Shown: piece after piece, positions 22,270 to 32,429 of the stretch
Layout of the letters: each line of letters opens with the position of its first letter
Position numbering within the stretch: the stretch's first letter is position 1
NCBI GenBank assembly: GCA_030248295.1
Contig: JASANH010000846.1
Coordinates: forward strand, 1-64,000
DNA: 64,000 bases
Direction: 5' to 3'
From: Mesodorylaimus sp. YZB2_4
Lineage: Eukaryota > Nematoda > Enoplea > Dorylaimida > Dorylaimidae
The notes under the pieces: generated by a model
Told to the model about the DNA's origin: nothing
What the model saw: the letters and a program-made list of their open reading frames with translations, nothing else
Database searches by the model: none
Translations under genes and position numbers: made by a program

Positions 22270-23323
22270 CTTAAGGCTCCTGCATACTAGGCGCGTGGAC
22301 GCGTGCGGGCGTGCGTGCGTGGCGTGAGCGCGTGGCGGTCGGTCACGTGATCACGCGGCCACGCCACGCGCCGCGTCGAAGTATGCCGGTCGAAAAAGTT
22401 GGGCTCGCGTGATGGTCGCGTGAACGCTAAGCGTGCACGCGGCGCGTGGCGTGCGGACCAAAATTGACTTTTCCTGGATCAATCACGCACGCGCGTGGAG
22501 CCTTGAATCCCACTTGTTTTTCCAGTAGTAAAAAGGAAAAAGTTCAGAAAAAGGTTGAATTTATTAAACAACACGACAGTTTTGTCAAATTTGTTAAATC
22601 TACGTCATGAATTACTGTTAAATGATTTTTTAAGACATGGTTTCTGTAAGGGTCGACCGAGACTTTTCCAAGTTAAAAATTTGACCCCGTTTTTTTCGTG
22701 CTCAGTAGTAAGTACCCCATGAGTGCATGGTGATGCAAAAGTCAAATATACGTTTCACCCCCTCCTTATGAAAATACACATAAAAATGTGTACTTGGGCG
22801 ATCTGGCCCATATGTCCCTAGCACGTGGTCTTAGAAGGATTTTAAATATATTGAGCCGCAAGATGATGAGCTTTCGAACGCCTTTTTTAACTTTATTCCA
22901 GGTCTTACCATTTGTGAGATATTCCCGCATAAATTCAGACTTCAAATGTCCCCGCACAGGGCTACTCAAATGAAATGCTTGGTGGATTGAACACGCTGCG
23001 GGGCTAAGCGATTGAGATTAGATACTATAGAAGACTGCAGATGTTACGTCATTTTTCGGAATCATGACAGCTCAAAAAGATAAAATCAAAAGCTGCCTTT
23101 TTTACTTGTTACATATTATTTTTCATTAGAACGTCAATGCGGTTATTGCTAGATCTTTATAGGAACAAATTAAAATGCATTCTCAACAAGGATTTTCAAA
23201 ATGTCGATCTGCTGTAAACACAGAATATGGCATTTCGATTTCACGAGTGAGACTGCCAAACCATCCCCGTAGCAGACTGATCAGCTACGAGGCTCACGCA
23301 AGCCGGCGTCACGTGTTCACGCG

Positions 23324-23354
<31 letters not shown>

Positions 23355-23491
23355 ATTCTCTCACGCACGCGCCATCTTCACGCACGCGCCCACGCTAGCT
23401 TTCACGCGTGAAGTATAACCTGAATTTTCGTTCACGCACGCGCGCTCGCACGCCCGCACGCGTCCACGCGCCTAGTATGCAGGAGCCTTTA
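22270..23491. mobile_element. CpG-rich long-TIR element, about 1.2 kb
   Basis: The left end (GGCTCCTGCATACTAGGCGC and onward, about 45 bp) is nearly identical to the reverse complement of the right end (to about 23486). Both TIRs are dense in CACGCG/GCGTG blocks, unlike the AT-rich interior. TTAA lies directly at the left boundary, and TTTAA at the right, as for a TTAA-targeting element with one extra base. The interior has no coding capacity. A run of 30 C lies at 23325-23354, inside the right CpG-rich zone. Confidence 0.75.
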
Positions 23492-23735
23492 ACCTTATAC
23501 ACGAAGCAGTATGTGGTTGCCTTGAGTGATAGTGGGACCGTGTCTGGTTCCTGCTCTAGTTCATGTACAGTACACCACCTAACGATAAGTGAGCGCATGT
23601 TACCGCAATTTGTTCGTCCTATCAGGTTCTGCGGCGGCTACTGAAGTTTGCATGATCTTTACACCATCATCACTAGTTAGAAAAGCATGGAACAAGTAAT
23701 ACTATTCACTGCTCGAAGCATCGTATCGTAGCTGG

Positions 23736-24440
23736 ATGTGCGTCCGTCGCTGTTTCTGCGTCGTCAAGTCAACCACGATCTCAATGTTCAGCTGCGAAAG
23801 CAGTGTGGCAAGCAAATCCACTTCGTACCTCACTTTTTGTGAGTGCGGGCGCAAGACTAATGGGGCTCTTCTGTGCACCCGCCGGAACTGCCTTTGCTTC
23901 TCATCTGGGACTCCCTGCACGACCATGTGCTGGTGCGCGGATCGGTGCAGCAACCGTGTCAATGTCGCGATTGCCGCAAGTGGTGGGTCGAATGAACGTC
24001 ATGACAGTGACGAATAGCAGTCCGATGACGGCGAGCAAGCTGGGGACGACGAGCAGTCCGATTATCATGAGCAAGCTGGGGACGACGAGCAATCCAGTGA
24101 GCAGGTAGGCACGTTGGCTGAGAGTAAATCCAGATCAGATTCGACGGATAGTCTTGCACTTCCTTTTCAGGAAGAGGTGAATCTGTTAAAGCGCCGGGTA
24201 GGTCGTTTGAGATACATGAAAGGAGCTATCCAAGGAAAGGACTTTTGGCTCATGTTAGATTCGGGCGCAACAGCTTCGATGTTTTACATCCTGAATCAGA
24301 GGCGATTTATTTATCTGTTGTCTCGTTTGCGAAATGTTCTATCGTTGATGTGTTGATGTTGTTGGAAGTCGACATTATCAAGCAAGCGCTTTATTCCAAG
24401 GCCCGTATACCAGATATGCAAACAAAAGTACAGTAATGTA
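23736..24440 (+). pseudogene. Gypsy-type fragment: CXC domain, acidic repeats, retropepsin
   Basis: Three parts follow in order. First, a Cys-rich segment with CLCFSSGTPCTTMCWCADRC then SN, matching the CXC pattern (about 23855-23970). Second, an acidic stretch of GDDEQS-type repeats (24014-24105) with one in-frame TAG near its start. Third, a retropepsin start, KGKDFW-type then LMLDSGATASMF, with the active-site DSG (about 24215-24290). The frame then closes and homology stops at the 3' end of the neighbouring Kunitz gene. RT and integrase are missing. The CXC module sits where Gag usually carries CCHC zinc knuckles. Confidence 0.6.
24014..24105 (+). repeat. 39-bp imperfect tandem repeat
   Basis: About two and a half units share GAGCAAGCTGGGGACGACGA and AGTCCGAT. 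The period is a multiple of three, and the unit encodes acidic peptide (EQAGDDEQSD), so it fits inside the retroelement coding frame. Confidence 0.75.
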
Positions 24441-25166
24441 ATCAAGAATATTGGAATCCAGCACCGCTGCAGTCCTCGACCACGTAAGTGCACCCGCCCA
24501 AGCCTTTGTATTGTTTCAGCGTGCAGTCTCCTGGCACGCTGTCAACCTTTGACAAATAAGGGCACGGGCGATGCGGCTGCGGCTGAGCATTGGGGCACTC
24601 GATATAGTAAGACGGACAGCCGTCGCTGTCTGTGTACTTGCGTGGGCTGCAGCCACTAGGTACAGGCGGCAGATTATCGAATGGGCAAGCTGAAAAGAGA
24701 CGGAATTAGACCAGAAGTCCACTACATACTATGGTCACCATCAGGAATGATGTTGGTGTGACCAATACTAAACCAGCTGGACAAACTGGTGGGGCAATGA
24801 GTGCCGGTGAAAAGACTCTATGGCTGTTATTGTTAATCAATTCATGCTTACTAGGAACGTGACCGCATCGCTGCATGCACTCGTCCTCGGAGTCGAATCG
24901 ATTTTCATTGCCTTCGCAGCCACTGTAGGGGAACTGCTTGCAGCGCCCCTCGTCGGCAACGTAGTACCACTTCATGAAATAACCATCGCAGTCGCCCCTC
25001 CTCGGCCATACACGGCATTGGCGTTCAGTCAACTCCGATGGAATGGGGCTGCCAGTGACCATCATAGTCTGAAAGAAGAAAATACACTAGCATACTTGCG
25101 ACAAGAGGCCGCGCAAGGTAAGTCCCTTACCAAGGCCAAAAAAGGAATCAAGAAGAAAGCGGACAT
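24438..25166 (-). CDS. Secreted Kunitz-domain protein (palindrome copy A)
   Basis: Three exons. Exon 1 (ATG 25164-25166) gives the signal peptide MSAFFLIPFLAL. Exon 2 carries one Kunitz domain with Cys spacing 8-15-7-12-3, exactly the BPTI pattern (from CRVWPRRGDC to CMQRC). Exon 3 (about 24438-24680) adds two short Cys-containing repeats: CPFDNLPPVPSGC with [14 protein letters not shown], then CPYLSKVDSVPGDC with GGCTYVVEDC. The residue after the second Cys (P1) is Asp, not Lys or Arg, so trypsin inhibition is unlikely. The partner or target is unknown. The gene is the inverted duplicate of the one at 26095-26654, with a shared promoter-type region upstream. Confidence 0.88.
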
Positions 25167-25174
25167 TTTAGAAG

Positions 25175-25390
25175 ACTTTCTTTGAGCACAGAAATAATGC
25201 CAAGAAGAGAAGGCTGCTTGCTGATCAGAGTGCGCTTCGGCAGTAATATATACTTGAGCAGGGAGCGGAAAGACGCGGGGAAAACAAGTTTGGTAGTCAT
25301 TTTCAACTAATCTACCGGCTGGCTGCAAGAAACTGGTGGCTGTGACGTAAATTTCACGCCGCATCGTCGCCTCAGGGCTTCTGAAATGGC
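25175..25390 (-). promoter_or_regulatory. Promoter region of Kunitz gene A
   Basis: On the minus strand a TATATATT box (25245-25252) lies about 80 bp before the ATG. It is preceded by CTCAAG, and about 95 bp further upstream by TTACGTCACAGCCACCAG, which contains a CRE-like TGACGT core. The same blocks in the same order occur before Kunitz gene B, so the conserved parts are probably functional. Confidence 0.6.
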
Positions 25391-25539
25391 GGGTGCGGAG
25401 GCTCACCTTGTTGTGGATTGAGTCTGACTGTGTAGCTGTGTTCACTGAATCTCCAAAGCAAGAGTTCAAATGCTTTCCCAGCTGTGTCTGCTGGAATGTC
25501 CAGTAGGTGGCCGTGCCTTGCAACAAATGCCTTGTAGTT

Positions 25540-25790
25540 GAGACCTGCCTTTGCTATAAGCCACACATTACGGATGCACAAGGAACTGCACAACCACGGC
25601 AAAAGTCAGCACACTCCTAGAGACATGTATTTGCTGGGAAAAATAATATGGTGATGATGACACACCAGGAAGTTGATTGCAGTCAGTCAGATCAGCAGCA
25701 GCGCACTTTTTATTCATTAAGCTGATTATGCACTGATATTGCAATCCACGAAATCTTTGATCACCTGCTGGGCACAAGGGCGGCGTGGAA
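25540..25790 (-). other. Possible small Cys-rich coding exons, unresolved
   Basis: In the centre of the Kunitz palindrome a minus-strand frame reads CPAGDQRFRGLQYQC with three further Cys. A GT-AG intron (about 25602-25650) can join it to ECADFCRGCAVPCASVMCGL, a Cys-dense end with stop. No start codon or signal peptide exon is found in frame, and a TGA lies just upstream. It may be a decayed or incomplete secreted-peptide gene. Confidence 0.3.
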
Positions 25791-25879
25791 AATCAGGCAC
25801 AACCATTCGGCCATGTGTTTTGGAGATTCAGTGAACATGCTTGACGATCAGGCTTTAATCACATGGTAGCAACCCCACA

Positions 25880-26094
25880 AGCCCTGCGGCAACGATGCGG
25901 CGTGACATCCACGTCACAGCCACCAGTTTCTTACAACCAGCCCATAGTTTAGTTGAAAATGAAAAGGAAACTTGTTTTCTTATGTTTTCCGACTCCCTGC
26001 TCAAGTATATATACTTCCGAAGTACATTCAGATCATCAGACTTCTCTTATCGTTAGTGCTCTTTTTTTGGTCACACAAAGAAAGTCTTTAAAAA
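25880..26094 (+). promoter_or_regulatory. Promoter region of Kunitz gene B
   Basis: TATATATA (26006-26013) lies 82 bp before the ATG and is preceded by CTCCCTGCTCAAG. A CACGTCACAGCCACCAG block lies at about 25910-25926. Sequence and spacing mirror the promoter of gene A on the other arm of the palindrome. Confidence 0.65.
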
Positions 26095-26654
26095 ATGTTT
26101 GCTTCCTCCTTGATTTCATTCTTGGCATTGGTAAGTGGCTTGCTTGCCCACCGTGTGACTGTGGCCTTGGTCACAAATGTGCTGCTTTCAGACTGTGCTG
26201 GCCACTGGCAGCCCTATTTCGTCAGAGACAACCATGCGACAATGCCGTCAGAGGCCAGATATGGGCACTTGCGGGGGCTACCTAAAAAAGTGGTACTTTG
26301 ACGCTGACCAAGGAAAGTGCATGCAGTTCCCATATGGAGGCTGCAATGGCAACGACAACCGATTCGACACAGAGGCTGAGTGCATGCAGCGATGCGGCCG
26401 CGTCCCTGGTGAGTTTCGTACTGCTTTTTGATGGCGAGCAATGCCACCCCTAAATAGAAGATTATCCCTGATAATGACCATATCAGTGCGTTTCTTGAAA
26501 GTTTATTTTTTCAGCTTGTCCATTCGATCATTTGCCAATCATCCCAGCTGGCTGCAGCGCGAAGGCGTACACTGACAGCGACGGCTGTCCGTCTCACTAC
26601 ATCGACTGCCCCAATTCACAACCTCGGCTTACGCGGTCTCTAGTGCGAGAATAA
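26095..26654 (+). CDS. Secreted Kunitz-domain protein (palindrome copy B)
   Basis: Three exons matching copy A. The signal peptide starts [12 protein letters not shown] and is split from the body by a short intron. The Kunitz domain has perfect 8-15-7-12-3 Cys spacing ([10 protein letters not shown] to CMQRC), with Gly after the second Cys. The last exon gives one Cys repeat ([27 protein letters not shown]), then stops at 26652-26654. The second repeat present in copy A is lost here. Non-basic P1 again argues against a trypsin inhibitor; defence, secretion or ion-channel roles are possible but not shown. Confidence 0.88.
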
Positions 26655-26697
26655 TCAACATTCCAATGTGCTGAATTGCTGTTGTTTTTGCAGTTAG

Positions 26698-26703
26698 AAT
26701 AAA
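26698..26703 (+). terminator. Polyadenylation signal of Kunitz gene B
   Basis: AATAAA lies 44 bp after the stop codon, the expected position for a short 3' UTR. Confidence 0.65.
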
Positions 26704-26704
26704 G

Positions 26705-27749
26705 AAACTGCAAGTCTTGTAGTTAGTCTCACCTTTGTTCTTATCACTGTCGGGACCTTAATGACCTCATCTCTCACAGTTTTCCAGGTCTGCTTGTTTC
26801 AAGTGCATGCAGCGCAAGTTTATGCCCTTCGCCATCTCATCCCATGTAGTACCATAGACGACATTGCAGTCACTGCACATAGGTGAGCAGATCGTTTCTT
26901 CAAGTGGGTGCTGGTTGTGATCACTTGATGCGTTCCAGGCTTTGCAGCCCATCGGCGCTGCGCTACCCTTTAAGTGAGTGCTCGCTCTCCAGCGTTGCCA
27001 ACATTGTGATAGAGCAGGGAGTGCTGTCAGACGGCCCGTACTTGCACGACCTTCACCATATTGGCCTGTAGTAATTGACTGATGGCCAACGCTGCGCCAT
27101 TTTTGGTGCTTGAAGGTGTTAGCCGTGGCGATGGCTCGGCGCACTCTGTTTCGGCCACCCAGAACCTCCTCATAACAAAAACCTACTTCTAGTGGCTTTT
27201 CTAGTGGCTAGTAGGCTTCTAGTAGGCTTTCCTACTGGTTCATGAAGTGAACAAGAATTTGAAGGAAGGTCAAGCACTAGTCGTAGTGGGAGATTGCCGG
27301 TATTACCGGTTAAGTAAAAAAATTGTCCAATGGCTTTGGCGATATTGGATGAGCTCTTGATCACGTACATAAGCTTCACTGCAGTCGTTATTCTTGCAGG
27401 TGCCTCTCAGCCCCTGAGTCCACGCAAGATCAGCTTGTGTGGATTTGGGATAGCCACCAGGGCGGACTGTCTTTGGGCAAAAGGCTTATGATCAGAGCTA
27501 TACTGTGGAGAGCCAGGACTGGGCTTAATGCCGCGCATATCTTCTTCCGTTTATAACATCGGACTTTCATCGTAGATGTTCTACGAGTGGTAGGATATTA
27601 GGTCACGAAAGAAGCATTGATGGAATCGATATCCGTCCGGTGAGCCTTAATGCCCACTGTGACGCTGAATGCATCAGCCACTCCTGCTGCTCATCGAGCT
27701 GATCGTGAGCCTGCTGCGCCTTTGCATAACAGTTGCACGCATCGCACAG
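26705..27749. other. Intergenic; may hide the first exons of the PLAT gene
   Basis: No exon could be supported. A short imperfect repeat of CTAGTGGCTT/CTAGTAGGCTT lies at about 27186-27230. The PLAT gene downstream lacks its first beta strand and start codon, so one or more exons should lie here or further left. Confidence 0.4.
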
Positions 27750-30471
27750 GTACATCGTGCAACTGATGGGCGAGGAGGGGACTGGACCGCAGTTGCAGCT
27801 CCGAACGTCCATCAACCACCGCAACAAGTTCGAGCGAAATCATTCCGACGTGTTCCACTTCCGCGAACAGAAACCACTGGGCGCCCTCAAACAAATCAAG
27901 ATCTGGCGCGACAATTCGGGTGAGTCATCTTTGCTAGGAATCTTGGCTCAGGTTTATTGTTGACGCTGAGCAGGAGAGGGCAACAACAAGCGGCTACTTG
28001 ACTGGAGTGAACTGAATGTTGCCCTTGCAGGAGTGGGCCCTGGATGCCAGTTGAAGGTGGTGGAAGTGAACGATGGTGTGGCGGGCATCAGCTACGTCTT
28101 CCCGTGCAACATGCGGTTGGACAAGAAGAAGGGCGACAAGAAGATCAGTCGCCTGCTCAACTGCGCCCGTTCTAGGCAGAAGTGAACTGAATGTTGCCCT
28201 TGCAGGAGTGGGCCCTGGATGGCAGTTGAAGGTGGTGGAAGTGAACGATGGTGTGGCGGGCATCAGCTACGTCTTCCCGTGCAACATGCGGTTGGACAAG
28301 AAGAAGGGCGACAAGAAGATCAGTCGCCTGCTCAACTGCGCCCGTTCTAGGCAGAAGTGAACTGAATGTTGCCCTTGCAGGAGTGGGCCCTGGATGGCAG
28401 TTGAAGGTGGTGGAAGTGAACGATGGTGTGGCGGGCATCAGCTACGTCTTCCCGTGCAACATGCGGTTGGACAAGAAGAAGGGCGACAAGAAGATCAGTC
28501 GCCTGCTCAACTGCGCCCGTTCTAGGCAGAAGTGAACTGAATGTTGCCCTTGCAGGAGTGGGCCCTGGATGGCACTTGAAGGTGGTGGAAGTGAACGATG
28601 GTGTGGCGGGCATCAGCTACGTCTTCCCGTGCAACATGCGGTTGGACAAGAAGAAGGGCGACAAGAAGATCAGTCGCCTGCTCAACTGCGCCCGTTCTAG
28701 GCAGAAGTGAACTGAATGTTGCCCTTGCAGGAGTGGGCCCTGGATGGCACTTGAAGGTGGTGGAAGTGAACGATGGTGTGGCGGGCATCAGCTACGTCTT
28801 CCCGTGCAACATGCGGTTGGACAAGAAGAAGGGCGACAAGAAGATCAGTCGCCTGCTCAACTGCGCCCGTTCTAGGCAGAAGTGAACTGAATGTTGCCCT
28901 TGCAGGAGTGGGCCCTGGATGGCACTTGAAGGTGGTGGAAGTGAACGATGGTGTGGCGGGCATCAGCTACGTCTTCCCGTGCAACATGCGGTTGGACAAG
29001 AAGAAGGGCGACAAGAAGATCAGTCGCCTGCTCAACTGCGCCCGTTCTAGGCAGAAGTGAACTGAATGTTGCCCTTGCAGGAGTGGGCCCTGGATGGCAG
29101 TTGAAGGTGGTGGAAGTGAACGATGGTGTGGCGGGCATCAGCTACGTCTTCCCGTGCAACATGCGGTTGGACAAGAAGAAGGGCGACAAGAAGATCAGTC
29201 GCCTGCTCAACTGCGCCCGTTCTAGGCAGAAGTGAACTGAATGTTGCCCTTGCAGGAGTGGGCCCTGGATGGCACTTGAAGGTGGTGGAAGTGAACGATG
29301 GTGTGGCGGGCATCAGCTACGTCTTCCCGTGCAACATGCGGTTGGACAAGAAGAAGGGCGACAAGAAGATCAGTCGCCTGCTCAACTGCGCCCGTTCTAG
29401 GCAGAAGTGAACTGAATGTTGCCCTTGCAGGAGTGGGCCCTGGATGGCACTTGAAGGTGGTGGAAGTGAACGATGGTGTGGCGGGCATCAGCTACGTCTT
29501 CCCGTGCAACATGCGGTTGGACAAGAAGAAGGGCGACAAGAAGATCAGTCGCCTGCTCAACTGCGCCCGTTCTAGGCAGAAGTGAACTGAATGTTGCCCT
29601 TGCAGGAGTGGGCCCTGGATGGCAGTTGAAGGTGGTGGAAGTGAACGATGGTGTGGCGGGCATCAGCTACGTCTTCCCGTGCAACATGCGGTTGGACAAG
29701 AAGAAGGGCGACAAGAAGATCAGTCGCCTGCTCAACTGCGCCCGTTCTAGGCAGAAGTGAACTGAATGTTGCCCTTGCAGGAGTGGGCCCTGGATGGCAC
29801 TTGAAGGTGGTGGAAGTGAACGATGGTGTGGCGGGCATCAGCTACGTCTTCCCGTGCAACATGCGGTTGGACAAGAAGAAGGGCGACAAGAAGATCAGTC
29901 GCCTGCTCAACTGCGCCCGTTCTAGGCAGAAGTGAACTGAATGTTGCCCTTGCAGGAGTGGGCCCTGGATGGCACTTGAAGGTGGTGGAAGTGAACGATG
30001 GTGTGGCGGGCATCAGCTACGTCTTCCCGTGCAACATGCGGCCAAGAAACTGCGCATGGCCCCCCGACCAACCATCTCCCTCACAAACCTCGCAGAACTC
30101 GCTAGTGCAGCCCGTTTTCGCCACACAATTCTGCACCAGCGCTTCGCCATCCGAGAGCGATGAGGACGAGATTGAGTCTGTGCTATCTGAACCAGAAGAG
30201 CAAGAAGTCGACTCCAAACTAGTCGCCCCCCAACGATCAATTCGAGTCGATGCTGGTCGTGCCCAAGCAGGCCCCCATCGTGGCCATGTTCCCATACGGT
30301 GGCTATGGCTACGGCTACGGTTATCCTTACGGCGGCTATGGAATGGGTTACCAGGCCTATGGCTATTCATATGGCGGCTTCTACGGGGGGCTATGGTGCC
30401 TACGGTGGCTACAACGCCGGTTTCGGCACTGGTCATGGGACGGTCGTGGTCCTGCTCATTTTGCTGAATGA
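27750..30471 (+). CDS. PLAT/LH2-domain protein with tandem terminal exons and Gly/Tyr-rich tail
   Basis: An exon at about 27750-27919 encodes the middle of a PLAT domain (YIVQLMGEEGTGPQ, then KFERNHSDVFHF and LGALKQIKIWRDNSG). After a GTGAGT intron the next exon completes it (GPGWQLKVVEVNDG, GISYVFPCNMR), ending ARSRQK and a stop. PLAT domains bind lipids or membrane proteins. That second exon, its acceptor and its stop are tandemly repeated. The last, partial unit instead runs in frame into a tail: an acidic Ser/Glu stretch (SESDEDEIESVLSEPEEQE), then a Gly/Tyr-rich region (YGYGYGYPYGGYGMGYQAYG). Reaching the Gly/Tyr part requires a one-base change in a C run at about 30226 and another in a G run at about 30386. 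Both look like sequencing slips. The start codon was not found. Confidence 0.65.
28007..30041 (+). repeat. 175-bp tandem array: 11 full units plus a 110-bp partial
   Basis: Units start every 175 bp from 28007 with GTGAACTGAATGTTGCCC. Each holds a 3' splice acceptor (TTGCCCTTGCAG), the last PLAT exon and its TGA. Units are almost identical. The main variant is CAG or CAC (Gln/His) after TGGATGG, in the order G G G C C C G C C G C C, which suggests a three-unit (525-bp) higher-order step. Unit 1 differs at one extra base (GCC for GGC). The array ends at ATGCGG, joined to unique sequence close to an AACTGCGC block that is also found inside the unit. Confidence 0.97.
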
Positions 30472-30479
30472 ACCATGTT

Positions 30480-31264
30480 GGATACAGCGAAAGAACCCAA
30501 CGATGGCCTGTTATATGTGACGATGTTCTGTGTACCCTTGCGATGCGATCGTGGATGGAATGCAGCGTGTTAATCTAGCAAAAGGCCCAAAGTTCTTGCC
30601 CCGACCTCTCTCCGCCATTTGTCCATTCAGCAACGACCACGCCCCCCCCCCCCCCCCCGAAAAAAGCAGTGCTGTGAACGCGATGTAAATTCTTTGATAT
30701 TTTACGCTATCAGAATGGAATAACAAAATCAGCGACAATCGCGTTCACACTCTCTGAAAATGCAAGTCTAAAAACTAGCACTGTTGCAGGCAAGTTTGTG
30801 ATATATATATTAGGTAAGTAAGTGCCAGCATAATCATCATGTTACGCAGTTATGCTCACTCAAATGTGACGGAACACATCATATGGACATGGTATGATTT
30901 ACCTAGCCAGTCGAGCACCAGGATACAGGGGCCTATCCTGGTTCAGCCAGCAAAACCTTGTGACCAGCGTCCTTTTTCAACCAGTGTTCCTAAACAGCCA
31001 CCCCCCCCCCCCCCCAATCCAGCCACAATCCCTCGGCCAGCCTCGGTGAGTCCCGACTCGGCAGGTGTCCTAATCTTTATAAACATGCCTGCACCCATGA
31101 CTTGAACAAAAATGGTCAAAATACCAACAGCCACCATAATCGAGAGAGAAAAGCTCGGCTTACAGTACTGTGCAAAATGGTTTGCTTTACTGATCCGATT
31201 ATCGGTCATCGCGAGTCAATGCAGGCAAGTATATTGCCGATTTTAGACGAGAATAGCCCGCACA
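30480..31264. other. Intergenic with poly-C tracts
   Basis: No gene was seen. Two poly-C tracts (17 C at 30642-30658 and about 15 C at 31001-31015) stand out. An AT-rich TATATATAT stretch lies near 30803. Confidence 0.6.
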
Positions 31265-31385
31265 TGGAGTAAATTACAGTATAAAACAAATTACAATAGA
31301 TTACAAATAATTACATTAATTACATTACATTACATTAATTACATTAATACAATAAATTACAAATTACAATACAAACTACAATAGA
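31265..31385. repeat. TTACA-type simple repeat
   Basis: Irregular tandem copies of TTACA/TTACAT/AATTACA cover about 120 bp, with perfect ATTACATTACATTACATT in the middle. Confidence 0.85.
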
Positions 31386-31573
31386 TGATTGACCTGACTG
31401 GCCCTTAGCCCAGCCACTCTGGCTGGAACGTATGCGCACTTGGCTACAGGGACAGAGCATAACGTGGGAGCCTTATTTGTACGAAATTTGCGTCAGATCA
31501 GGAGGGACTAGACGACAAAATTCTTCTATCCATTCTGAATTCCTAGCCCAAATGGGGTACGAAAAAGTACTAG

Positions 31574-32341
31574 TATTTCTAAGAAAATCTGTTATCAGAC
31601 AACGAAAAGGTTAGCCCAGCCACCCTACTCTAACCAAATGCAAGGCGAGAAAAGGTTGGCTGGGCTCCCTCGGCGGCGTTCGTAGAAAAATTGTGATCAA
31701 ACAGAATTGCTGCATACTAATAAAAAGTGTAACAGGACGTCCCCTGCCTCAACCACTTCATTCAGGCACTGGAGAGATGACAACACAATCGCCGATGGTC
31801 GTTAGTTCTATTGAAGAAGGTTGTACGCCTAAAGCTATTAGCATGTTGGCTACACAGGAGCTGAATTTCGTGTTCTAGTGTTACTGGGTTGGTGCTAGAC
31901 ATGCAGTACTCGTGCTGTCACGACAGATGCAACCTTACTGCAGCACGCCCTCACTGTTTCCCAAGTAAGTTCGAGGTGACAAAAGGCAATCGTATTCTAA
32001 ACTACAAACTTCCGAACTTACTCCAAAATATTCATGTGGGTACTAGCCTTTGGTGAAAAACAGAAAGAATAAAATCCCACAGGGAATCGACCCCATGACT
32101 TCACGATGCACCGAATACATCACAGAAGCATGCACTATGAGTGAGCGTGGGATTACGATTGTGTGCCTCGCCCTGAACGCAACATGAACGTAGATATATC
32201 ATGTCTAGATAAGTACAGTATACCCCACTCAAGCATGTGCCGCCGAGGGAGCCCAGCCAACCTTTTCTCGCCTTGCATTTGGTTAGAGTAGGGTGGCCGG
32301 GCTAACCTTTCCGTTGTCTGATAACAGATTTTTTTAGAAAT
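31574..32341. mobile_element. Inverted-repeat element with arms of about 100 bp
   Basis: The segment 31574-31680 (ATTTCTAAGAAAATCTGTTA onward) reappears as its reverse complement at 32241-32341 with few differences. The arms contain repeated GGTTAGCCCAGCC/GGTTGGCTGGGC blocks. The 560-bp centre has no coding capacity. It includes a tRNA-like B box on the minus strand near 32090, so a tRNA-derived SINE may have been captured. No clear target-site duplication was found. Confidence 0.7.
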
Positions 32342-32429
32342 TCATTGTTGCTGCTGTTTGATTTTGCTCTTCACCATTTGAAGACGAGAGCAGACGCGGT
32401 GGAACCGCGTCTGCTCGTGCGGTTGGTGG

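Noticed and set aside
28182..28205. GT...AG segments of 24 bp between array units, which could be mini-introns joining the units
   Set aside because: Removing them leaves 151-bp exons that shift frame at each step, and 24 bp is too short for normal animal splicing.
28073..30013. Alternative plus- and minus-strand frames repeated through the array
   Set aside because: They are shadows of the PLAT exon repeat; only the PLAT frame matches a known domain and connects to the upstream exon.
32070..32160. Minus-strand tRNA gene suggested by a B-box match
   Set aside because: No matching A box or acceptor stem; more likely part of the inverted-repeat element.
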